From NCBI GenBank assembly GCA_021186555.1, contig JAJKFL010000014.1, positions 28,536,033 through 28,600,032 on the forward strand: a stretch of DNA of 64,000 nucleotides. Reading direction: 5' to 3'. Position numbers and translations under genes: made by a program. A model generated the notes under the pieces. It searched no databases. It was given only the letters and a program-made list of their open reading frames with translations, and had not been told where the DNA came from. Origin of the DNA: Reticulitermes speratus. Taxonomy: Eukaryota; Arthropoda; Insecta; Blattodea; Rhinotermitidae. Position 1 is the first letter of the stretch. The number at the start of each line of letters is the position of its first letter. This document shows positions 11,801 through 23,800 of this stretch, piece by piece.

Positions 11801-14800
11801 TGAAGTTCATGAGAGACTGTTAATAATGTTCTTATGTGAGGGGTTTTAGATAGATATTCCAGATGGTGGTGGTGGTGATTATGATTATGATGATGGCAGC
11901 AGCTTATTAAATGATGATTTTTCCATCTGTATATGCTCTGTGCTTCATATTCAGGGGGTTCCGTGTTCAGGTATTTGCCTGGGGACTAGCTAACCTGACT
12001 GAAGTTTTTGTGGTTTTCCTCAGTCCCACCACTCAGATGCCAAGATAGTATATCAGATTTGTCCATGGCCACTTCCTTTCAGATCCTTACACTTCACATT
12101 TATTCATGAGAAGTGCTCTCTGTAGTAAACTACTGAATTCATGTCGTACAAAATATTTTCTAATTATCATGATACAGTGAAGCTGAGTCTGACTGTAAAG
12201 ACCAGAGAGGTTGGTGTAGCTGTAATGGTCTAGATTTGGTGAGGTGCTTGGTTTGAATTTCTGCTGGGACATCAGTTATTCTTGCTGAGGGTATCCATTG
12301 TTTTCCTCAATTCCTGGAGGAAAGTGCTGATACAGCACCTTGATGAGGCCAATACATCTAACACCAGTCATCCTGCTGTTTGATGCTGTATAGTCTGAGA
12401 TGTGGACAGTATCATAAATAAATAAGTAAATAAATGCTGTGTTTTGAGGTTTTCACTCCACTGTAAATGGAGACTACAGTCTTACAGGATGTGATATGAT
12501 GTTGATTGGTAATATGTTACCAACTTTTTGGAGGAACTTACTGCTTACATCTTCAGGAGTGAAGCATTGGGAGGTAGGACAAAATGAAGATATGAAAATG
12601 GAAGGAGGGCCAACTGAAGAAGGTCCATGCTCTGCTCCCCCCTCATGTCTCTTCATTTGGCTCTCCTTCCATTTCAGTCTCTTTATTTCATCTGACCTCC
12701 GAATACTTTACTTGCTTCCATCAGTTCATGTACTTGCACTTCTGTTTCTTCATTTTTTCGTGCCCCCCACTGTTTCATTTGGTTTCTGTTACTTGACTGT
12801 CCATTATCCTTGAGTTATCTTTTCTTTCTGCCTTTGCATTATTTTGTTACCCTGAGGATGAAGGCGGTAAGCTTTTCCAAGATAATGAATTACCATTCAA
12901 CACAGTGTTATATCCCAGACAACTGTAATTCTGAAATGGATACTGATGTGAATATATGTCTAAAATTAAACATTTAATGGAAGTGACAATCAACAGTTTT
13001 GAACATTGTTCATATCTTACTTTAGTTTCCCTTTGCTCTTTCTATTATGTGTTGCTTTGTTTATTGATACAGGTGAATGGTCGTTTAGTTTTGGAAGGAG
13101 CTTTACGAATTCATTGGGGTGTTTTGGGAATGATCCATCTGAAAGAGGATGATGATCAACGCACAGTGGTCACGATACGGAAACGAAATTCTTGTAGAAG
13201 TGGAATCTTTAATGGTGTAGATTTTGAAGTAAGTATCATCACTTGTTCAGTGCAGGTACACAGAAGGTGTGATTTGTTACAGGATGTTTTAATGAAATAC
13301 TGAAAATTGAAATGCTTCTATCACAGAGTTGTAATTTCTGCTGTTGTTTACTTGAACAGTTGTGTCACCAGTTTGATTTTTGTTTCTGTTATGAATATGT
13401 GAAAGTCATTAATGTTACTGAGTCTTCCTCCATGTGAAGTAGCTTCGTCTCTGGCTGTTTAAGCATATAAAGACAGTGTGCAAAAGAGCATAACATTCTC
13501 TAAGAGTAAGTCAGAAGTGCCATTCCTTGTCAGTTGAGCACTAGTATTTTACAGTTGTGTGTCGTGCATGTGGATGACATTAAAGTGAATGTGAAAGAAA
13601 CTGGACGAGAGGGCATGGACGGGATTCTTCTGCCAGAATAGGTATAAATGGCAGGCTTCTGTGAACATGGTGATGAACCTTTGGGTTCTGTAAAATGTGA
13701 GGAATTTCTTGTCTAGCTGAGACCCTCTTGGCTTCTCCAGCAAGACTGCATTATGGTATTAGTTACGATATGCACTTACATATTCGTTTCCACTCTGTCT
13801 TTAATATAATACAGTGAATGCTGCAATAGCAAGCACAGTATGATGTGGAAAACTCTGTGAACTGGCAGTTGACTAAGAGGCCCATTACATTTCACTCTTT
13901 CTGTGAACCAGCAGTACACAGCACTGATTCCAAGAGTTCAGACAGTAATTGTTGGTGTCTTGTTGGTTTTCTTTAGATTATGTGTATACCATAATATGTA
14001 CAGTGAAACCTCTATCCATCGTTTTTCAGGGGACCGGAAAATTTGAACGATACATACGGGAAATGATAGTACCAGGAAACCATTAAAAATTATAGATAAG
14101 AACAATTTAATGATAATTATTACTTCTTGCTGAGAAAATCTTTCATTGACGTTTGTTTTGAGCAAACTTTACTCCTCCTCAATTCAAAGTACGATTTTTC
14201 AAGGCCTAGAACACTTTCATGACCACTGTCACTTGTGCTGTGCGCATAAAAGAAAGATCTTACTTCCATCAGCGCTTCATGCGTCTCAGCAAAGCTCGCC
14301 AGCTTCTTCTTCTCCTTCTTCCCGCTCCACACTCCCGGACGTCACGAGGCTCACGCACAGCTCCTGCACTGCTTCTACACCACAGGTTGCCACGTGACTG
14401 TCCACAGAGACGTAGTCCTCGAATTTATCTTTGTTCATGCCACTGAACTTTTCCCAGTCTTGTCGGAAATCGTCGTCATCGTTGGTCAATACGACGTCAC
14501 TATCGCCTTAAGATTGTCCCTGCACGTAACCAGCTTTCCGAAAACAATTTTCGATTGTCTGCTGGGTTACTTCTTGCAAGGCTGCCACAGTGTAGTGCAA
14601 AGCTTCCAACACGTTTATCTTCTTTTTCGTATCTTTGCCTGCATCCATTAAGCAAACAGGTTTGTGCACGAGCCGTTTTCTATAAAGCTGCTTATAACAG
14701 TTTATTACCCCTAAATCAAGGGGCTGGAGCACACTTGTACAATTTGCCGGGTACCGTATGACTTTTACATTTCTTAGAAACGACGTATCCTTTGGATGTG

Positions 14801-17800
14801 CGGCACAATTGTCCACAAAGAGGAGAATGTTCCTGTTTTGTGCACCCATACTTGCGTCTAATGAACGCAGAAATGAAGAAAAAATGTCTGTGGTCATCCA
14901 CGCTTTATTGTTCGCGTGGTACTTGGTGGGTAATTTTTTTACATTCTTGAAACATCGCGGTTTCGGAGGTTTTCCGATAACAATCGGCACTTGTTTGTCA
15001 GTTCCATCACTGTTAACACAAAGTAAAACAGTAAGTCTGTCTTTACAGTTTTTCCCTCCATGACAAGACTCTCCTTTGAGAGCCAAGGTTCTATTAGGAA
15101 GCACGTTGTAGAAGAGCCCCGTCTCATCCGCGTTGTAAATATCACGTTGTTCGTAGCCCTCCAACAAAGATGGCAGTCTTTCCAGCCACGCTTCCGTGCT
15201 TTCGCTGTCCACTGCCGCACTTTCTCCGACTAACTTCTTGTATACTAGGCCATGCCGGTCCTTAAACCTCGCTAAACCATCGCTTCAAATTATAAAAAAA
15301 AACTATCAGTGCGGGAAAATGTTGCGTCAGGACCGTGATTTTTCAACTATTGGTGCGGGAAAACGACAGTTCGAGGAACAATGGAGGCGGGAAAAAATAG
15401 TGTTATTTATATGGGGCTAATTTCGGGACCAAATAAGGCAGACGATACATGCGGACGAACGACGGTAACGGGAACGATGGATAGAGGTTTCACTGTACAT
15501 AGTAATGAAAAGGAATATAAAGTGTGGCAGGGAAAACAGGACAGGATATAAAGTGTCAAATTAAATTGTTACATTTGTCCGTTAGGTTGCTAGGTGGATT
15601 AACATGTGAGATACACATTAGGCATGGCATTCCCATATCTGGAAAATTATATCATCTGGTAACTCTTTGGTCCTGGAAGTGCTGGATATCAGAACTGTTG
15701 CTGTATATATGAGAGTGCATGTGTGTTGTTTATGAAATTTTAACCTTTTGGTACTAAAAAATATATATGTTATGTGCAGTGTACATGTAATCTTGTTGGT
15801 GATGAAGGATTTTCTATGAGAAATCTGACTTGGTTACATTACCATTGTTTGTGAAAGACTGAGATCTCCATCTTTAAAGAAATTGGTTGTAATGTAACAA
15901 ATGTGGTATATATTTCTAGTCAGACATGATGGGAGCTTGGATAGTGTAGTTGGTATAGTGCCTCTGCTACAGGCAGGGTGATCCGGGGTTTGAATCCTGG
16001 CAGGGGCAAGAGATTTTTTTTCCTTTCCAAGTTATCCAGACCAGCTCCGGTGCCCACCCAGCCTCCTGTTAAATGGGTAATGGGCTTCTTTCCTGGTGTA
16101 AGGTGGCTGAGGCATGAAGTTCACTGCTTGTTTCCATCCAGTGCCATGCCGAGGTTAATAATGCATATAACTATACCTTGACTCCACATCTGCTTCATGG
16201 CATGGATAGGAACTGCTTTGCCTTTACCTTTCAGTCAGACCTGATGATGGCCTGATGAAATAGGCCAAAACGTGTTGTCTGCGTAATCTGTACCACATCA
16301 TGCAGCAATAATGGTGTGTCTAATGGACCAGTCCCATTTGAATTATGGGTTTGCCTAGTGGGATGCAACCCACTAGTATATTGTTTGTGTTTACTTGGAT
16401 AACTTATCTGTCCATAGTTAAGAGCTGTGTTTTGGGACAGGTTAACGTTTGAAATGTAGGTACTGGTAGGGACAGCAGCTTCTGGAAAGGATAAGCAGCA
16501 TTATTAACCTTTAACGGACCTGCATTCACATATGCAAATGCACATAAAAGCAACACCCATAAAATTCATTTTTTTGTATGTAGGCAACAAATAAATTTAC
16601 TGTACTTTTAAGACATGCTGCATAATCTCCATTTTATTTTCCACAATATACCATTTATTTCATAATTTTATATTTTTCTGTTCAAATAATACTGGCGATT
16701 TTCATAAACCATGTGCTAAAATTCAAATACCAACCCTGTCTGATAAAGATTGATAAAAGATAATGTATGGTAATGATCAGTCTTTATGCCTCCAAATGTT
16801 TGCTTGTGTTGGCCATGCTTTTGGCATCTATTTTCATGGCACATCCACTCTGTCTCATCAGTCCCATAATGTTACCATGCATGTCTCTTTAGGACGCAGT
16901 CACAGCCAGGGATATAATGATTTTGTCTCATACATGACGTGTAGAAAATTGGCACAATGAATAATGTAATGACTGCCACCTGCAGGACAGTGAGAGCAGT
17001 GTTGAAATACCAGATTCCATTCTTATTTCTCTTTAAATGATGATAATACACTAGTGCTGCTGTCTTTCTTTCTTGGCCAACAAAGAATGTTGCGTTTGAC
17101 ACTGATTGTAATATAAGCCAGTGGTCATTTTTGAATAGTGAAAATTTGGAAAAAGGATCACTGACAATTGACTAAGTATGGTTCATATTAAAGTCTTGTG
17201 GATATGGTGTTGCTGTGAAATTTAAGTGACTGATTTATTTCTTGTTCCTGATAGGTTTCAAATTTAAATTGTTTAAATGTGGCCGATAGTGATGTTGAAA
17301 GTGCTAAGGATTGTGATGGAGTCACTTGTAGCAGTGAAACCTGTGGATCAGAAACTTCGAGTGCAGTGCCATCTGAGCATAAGCTCAAATCGCTGACTCT
17401 GCCTCACAAGTTGGATATTAAGCAAATAGATTGGGATGAGCTTGATGATTTACTGCAGGTTAGACAGGTTTTATTTTTATTTTATGTCTGATATTTCATT
17501 GTATGTTTATGTGTTCAGAACACTGAGATTTTTTTAGTGATAGTTTAAGAGTTGATAAGATTCTACAGTTTGTCCTTATACACTATGGTTTCTGAACTGA
17601 CAGACTTTCTGAAGAGTGGTCTGTGGTCTGCAGGCTCATGCATTGATACGGATGTGGAAACAAAATGAGCAAGATTCAAAATGAAGTTTTGCAACTGTAA
17701 ATTGTGTACTGGAATATAGAAGTCCTTTGATTTCCCATATATATCATGGTTGGGTGTAATGTTTGTGGTAACAGTTTAGGGAAAACTGAAGATGTGGGTT

Positions 17801-20800
17801 CTCCTTCCCCTGTATTTTGCACTGCTTCCCTCTCTCATAGTAATGTGATATTACAATCCTCAGTTCTCTTTCCATATACTGTGTACATCTACGGTGCCCG
17901 AGATTTCAGGCTTTTGCCATGGTGTAGTTGAGGCCTTCACTCTTCTGGAATGTTACACGGCATAAGTTGGTAGTCGGTAACTGCTTGACTCTTGATTATG
18001 GGTCCAGTAGGTTGTCTCAGAACTTCTGTAACTACTAACCTATGCCCCATAACATCCCAGAAGATCAAAGGCGGCCACTGCAGTATTACAGTATGTTGCA
18101 GTGCAGTTTTATTCTCGAATCCTACACAATGAAATCCAAAATGAACATGTCCCATTATGCTATTGGACATGTTCTTCACATAGATTACTGTTTTACAGAA
18201 TGTACTCTTGTTTACGGACTTGTGATCTTCATGTTTGCATTGCATTGAACTCATTTTGGAGATATGTGATTAATGTAATCAAGCTTTTCTTTAGTGTGGC
18301 ATTTTTCTTTCAAAAAATCTCCAGTACTGAATGGAATTGTGTACTGTTAAATCCTTATTTAATATTAAGATTTTTCTTTAACCTGTAGGAGATAGATTTA
18401 AATGCCAGTTGTATCTCTTGATTGCTTGAGTTCTTGTAGCTTAGCTTGGACATTTAAATTGTTACCAAACAAACGCACAGAGACCAGCATATGGCATGCT
18501 AGGTAATTTCCCAGTGCATTCTTGAGAGCAGCATATGGTCTCATAGGGTGACAGAGGTTAATGTTCAAATACTCTACATTTAGGGTCTTTAAGTACAGTC
18601 ACTTCCAGATGAAACTTAATGGAATTTGTAGTGTATAGAGTTGTTGCAGCAGAACTAAATCTAGGATGATAGAGCAGTCAAATGGACATAAGTCATCAAC
18701 TTATCATCTGAATATTAAAGCATATAAATAAATATCACATTGTAGAATGTGGTTTGTTTTGAGATGCCGATCCACATGAAAGAAAAGAGTAAAGTTTTTG
18801 TCAAACCAGAGACCGCTTTGTGGCCGCACTTTTGTTTGGTGTTGCTGCATCTGAAACTTCTTGTAACATATTTGTTTATTTTAAGAGTAGGTTGTGAAAT
18901 TAAATTATCCTGAATGGCAGATTTTTGAAGGAAAATGTGTGTTCTGAGTATGTTTAATTCTTTTAAGGTGGAGAGGAAAGTGGATGAGGCAGATAAATTA
19001 TACCAAACAATGCCCGTAATCCTGCCTAGTGTGTCAAGTCGGTCTAGCTTGGAAGGACCTGGTCAGACTATTTCTGCTCAGTCCAGTCTGGATGCAACTC
19101 ATAGTGTTTTGAGTGAAGATAGTGATGGTCTAAAGAGTAATGGTTGCAATCTTCAGTTCGATAACAGTACAATATCTTTGTCTGAGCAAAAGCAGAACAG
19201 TTCTTTGGACAGCTGTATTATTGAAAGTGTTGATAAACAGGGTCCTGCTGTATCAGAGTCACCATATGGTAATTGGGAAAAATGCCTGAACCGCTCCCTG
19301 AGTGGGCCAGACTGTTTGCAGAGACATCAGGATAGGAACTTGGCAACTGAACGTACAAATTGTAGAGTTGATCATGATTCAGATGCTTCAGATGAATATG
19401 AAGATCAGCTGGAGAGGGCTTTGAGTGAAATTGGGGATGGAAATAATGTGGAAGGATTTGTGGGACAGGATGATGGAGATGATGTAGAAGGACTTGTGAG
19501 ATGGAAGGATGGAGGTAATGTGGAAGGAGTTGTGAGACGGGCTGCAAAAACAGGTTCAACAGCTATCAGGCGTCGGCCTGGCAGGAGGCGATCTAGGACT
19601 AAACTGAAACGGAGATGTTCAATCAATGGTCATTTCTATAATCGGGAGACCAGTTTCTTTACACCTCCACATGGTAGCCAGATGAGTGTATGGATCACAT
19701 CACTCGTCAACACACAGGAAGTTATCAATCTCTTGTTGGAGAAATACAAAGTGGACAGCAAGCCAGTCAACTTTGCCCTCTTCGTTATTAGAGATAATGG
19801 AGGTATGCTATGCCATATGGTCAGTAGGTTTTGTGTGGACTGGTGCTGTGAGCTGTTTATTGTTAATGACATGTTCAGAATGTTACGGTATGATACAGTA
19901 GAACCTGCCAGTTGAGATTTGTCTGGGGAGATGAGCTTTTCATACCTTATATCATGAAAATTCTGGAATGGGGGTTGTGCCAAAATCAAATAATAAATTA
20001 CTACTGCAGTTACAAAAACATATTCACTGTAAATTTAAACTTAATTACATTTTTCAATCTGTTTTATGTTTATATTTTTATATTGATTTTATGATACAAG
20101 GAAAATAAGCTTGAAAATAAATTGTAATCAGGGTTTCACTGCACACAGCATTGCATGAGTCTGTTCTTTTATCAGCCTCTTGTATGATCACTCATAGTGT
20201 AGCTTACATCCATGATTCATGATCAGCCAGTAACAGTGTTGAGTTAGAAGTGTGCTCATATGTATATGGCTTCTGTCAGAGGCTTTTTGACTAACCAACA
20301 CGCATGCTAATCCTTGAGAATTGATTGTACATTGCTGCAGTAGTTCACGATTGCTTCTGACACCGCTTCACTTCCATTGTGCATAATTGTGGTGTTCCTT
20401 AGCCAACCCATTCTCCTAAGATTTAAACACAAACCCTATACTGAGGCTTAAAAACAGTGTATGGACCGAAATTTTGTGTTTGAAATGCAGGAAAAGCTTT
20501 AAATTGAGGGCTGTTAAGTTGAGAAAAATTGTACATTATTTGCATGGGGTTTTGGCTGGAGCCACAAAAAATGAACTAAAAGTGCAGGAAAATCTTAAAT
20601 CAAGAAACCTTAAGTTGGGGTTCTACTGTACAGGTAGTTCTCGTTTTACGCGATTTCATTTTGCATGATTTCACTTTAACGCGACTTGAAAATTTACACC
20701 ACTCTTCAAATTTACGCGATAATTTTCGGTTTAACAAAATTTGGCATAGACCATCTGTGGTCACGCTTCTGTAGGAGGCTAGCAGGAAGTGATGTCACTG

Positions 20801-23800
20801 TCATGCCATCAGTCACGCGAAGGATTGATTATGTTGGTAATATAACCATGCAGCTCAATTAGTTTCCTCTTCAACAGCATTGGCTTTCCTTACCAATATG
20901 AGTGAGAAACGTAAATCTGCATCACCTGTGCAATCCAAGTGAAAAATTGGCAAAAAACAATCAGTATTGAAGAGAAATTACATGTAATAAGCTGACTTGG
21001 AAAAGGTGAACGAATTGTTGATATATGCCGTAATGTTAGACTTGCTCATAGTAGCATACACACAATCCATGATAATGCTGATAGAGTTAAAGAAAGTGCT
21101 AAGTCAGGAACAAAAGTGTTTGTTTGTGTAGCAAGACTACCACAGTCCTTTCTGAATGAACTGCACCAAAAAACTATGGATGTGAGTCTCTTACATTTTT
21201 ATTGCATTAGAAATAAATAAATAAATATATTGTATAGAAATGTGTATACAGTATAGAAATGTATATAATGTACTGTATGTACAGTACATATATACTCTAC
21301 TAATGGTATAGTCATACATTATATAGGATGAGGTTGTCATTCCTCAAACCCCCAGGAAATACATTGTTTTAAATGGGAATTTTGTGTTTGATGTGCGCAA
21401 CGTTTTTCAGAAACGTAACAGTGGCATAAAATGAGAACTACCTGTCTTTAATTAACCTGTCTTGCAAGGATGATCCAAGTTTTTCCCTTATGTGCTATAA
21501 GTATTGATTAAATTATTTAGTCTTGTAGCTGTCCTTTGTCCGTCTTAGGTTTTGAAAGCTTCCCCCCCCCCTTTTTTTTGGGGGGGGGGGTGTTATTCAC
21601 CATTATTGTTCTAAGTACAGAGGTTATAGCATCAGATGAGATGTGATGATTATCATGAATTGTGACTAGGTAATGATTTGGAAGAACTACCCTATTTTAA
21701 GACACTGCTATCCTGGCATTTACTATGAAAATATAAAAAATCATGAAACAGTCAGGATTCAGATTAGGTATGTCCCTGTTACAAATCTATAACATTACTG
21801 CTACACCATCCTGGTGGTTAGAGTTTGTTGTGACACTGTAAGTAGACTTAGTAGATAAGGGTGCTGGTGGAGTGGCACACACTGGAATGTGTCTTTTGCA
21901 TGAGGAAGGGATGATGTATTTCTAGTTGTAGATGGCCTGTTCCAGAGCAACGTCGATTGCGTGATGATGAATATCCTCTGTTAGTGCGTGTGATGTTGGG
22001 ACCACATGAGGATGTGGCCAAGTTGTTCCTGATGGATCGCCAGAATACTGAAGAAATTAGCAATGAGGTTGCACAGTTTCTCAACCTCAGCATAGCTGAG
22101 TGCCGTGCCATCTTGGAAAGGTATCAGGAAGAGGAGGACAGGGAAGCAAGGAGAGTTAGGGCAAAGTAAGTGTTATGGCCACATGAGCTACAAACAATGC
22201 ATGTGCTGCATTGCAGAGTGCTGGATTCAATTCACGAACGATGCAGCATATGCACTGGCAAATTAGGGCTGTTCTTGTGCAGCCCTATTGGGGCTTCTTT
22301 TCCCTTTGCTGTTGTGCTTTTGTAAGAGTTCCCATAAAAAAATTAAATCCTTTAATTTGAATTGGGGAGTTCTGCAGAGTGCACTGGGAATTGAATTTTG
22401 GTCCCACATGGTTAAATAAATCCATGGATGAAAGTTCTTTTTGAGAACTAATAGCTTCTTAGCTAGTCAAAAAAGTGCCCTCATTTTATGGAACTGAAAG
22501 GTGTTGTACTGTATTCACAAGAGCCTGCCAAATTTCTAAATTATAATTTACTGACATGCAGTAATTCAAATACCATATTTACCCAAATATGAGATGAGAA
22601 TTTTTCCATAATTCATGATCTCAAAAATTGGGAGTCACTTTATAGTCATACTCAAAATGAGACATGTTCTGTCTAGGTACTTTTCTGAAACTTGAAGATT
22701 ATGAAGGGGAGTTGTCTTATATTCAGGGTCATCTTATATTTGGGAAAATATATTTGTTTCATGGTCTTAAATATGGTGGACGTTTAGAACAAGATATAGT
22801 GTCCCTACTTCCAGGTTTCCTGGATGATAGTGTACAGTACTGTTATTGTTATGAAGGTGTTGTTTACGAGCGATGTAAAAATATTGGTAGGTGAGGGAAT
22901 TAAACTGGTTGACCCTTAGTTTGACTTGCATTTGACCCTTGCCCATTTAAAATTCTTGTGTGTAAGTTGTCATTCCCAGATTTTATTCTTTCCCTGTCTT
23001 GTATCTCCTGTTGGATATTTAATCAACCACTTTACCTAATTCTTTGATAGACATATATGTAGGGTCACCATTCCCTTTGTATACTGGCTTCAGTTTCCAA
23101 GTTGGGTATTTGATTCTCATGAAGTATTGTATTCTGTACTACAAACCTTGAAAGTCTTGGCTAGCGAATACAGTGAAACCCATTTCATATGACCCCACTG
23201 AAGATGTTTACTGTTTTGGATGTTAGAATAATTTAGTATCAAAATTTTCCCATGTGTTTAAACTATATGTTGTCCTTCTAACATGTGTCCTACTTAAGAG
23301 GATATCCCTCTTAAGAAGCATGAAAAATTTATGATGCAGCATATTTTTCAAGCTTTTAATATGTTTTTCACAGCAAATCTGTAACACATTTTCCAAGTTT
23401 GATTTTTGTTCAGTTTGTTTCAAGCATGCGATGACATAATGATGCTCCCAGTTCTAAAGTTTTCATTTTCACATGCACATTTTGCATGGCATGACATGGC
23501 TTATTTGTAATTTGTGTCATCTGTCATATGCCCAATGAATGGACCATGTCTCTGAAGTTTGTTAGTGTTTGAGACCAGTTATTGTTACAAGGCTATCTAT
23601 AAGGGACCATCATGATAATATAGGCCTCTGTGGACCATTTTTAAATTAACTATCAACAAGTAAAGGAATTCAGGCCCAGAAGGTTGTTAATGCGTTTTTA
23701 AAAACTTTGAAATCTGAGAGATTCAACCTCATGATGCATGGGCAGTCTACAAGGTGAAGAAGCATGGTTGTAATGGAGTGTGTTGTGACTATGGAAATGT

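Larger units (their letters stand above)
19803..21945 (+). other. Rassf intron 7, mostly transposon
   Basis: GT-AG intron of 2143 bp. About 1.55 kb is two abutting pogo-type elements (19896-21444). After them come a C10-T8-G11 run at 21562-21590 and otherwise unrecognised AT-rich sequence. Confidence 0.7.
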
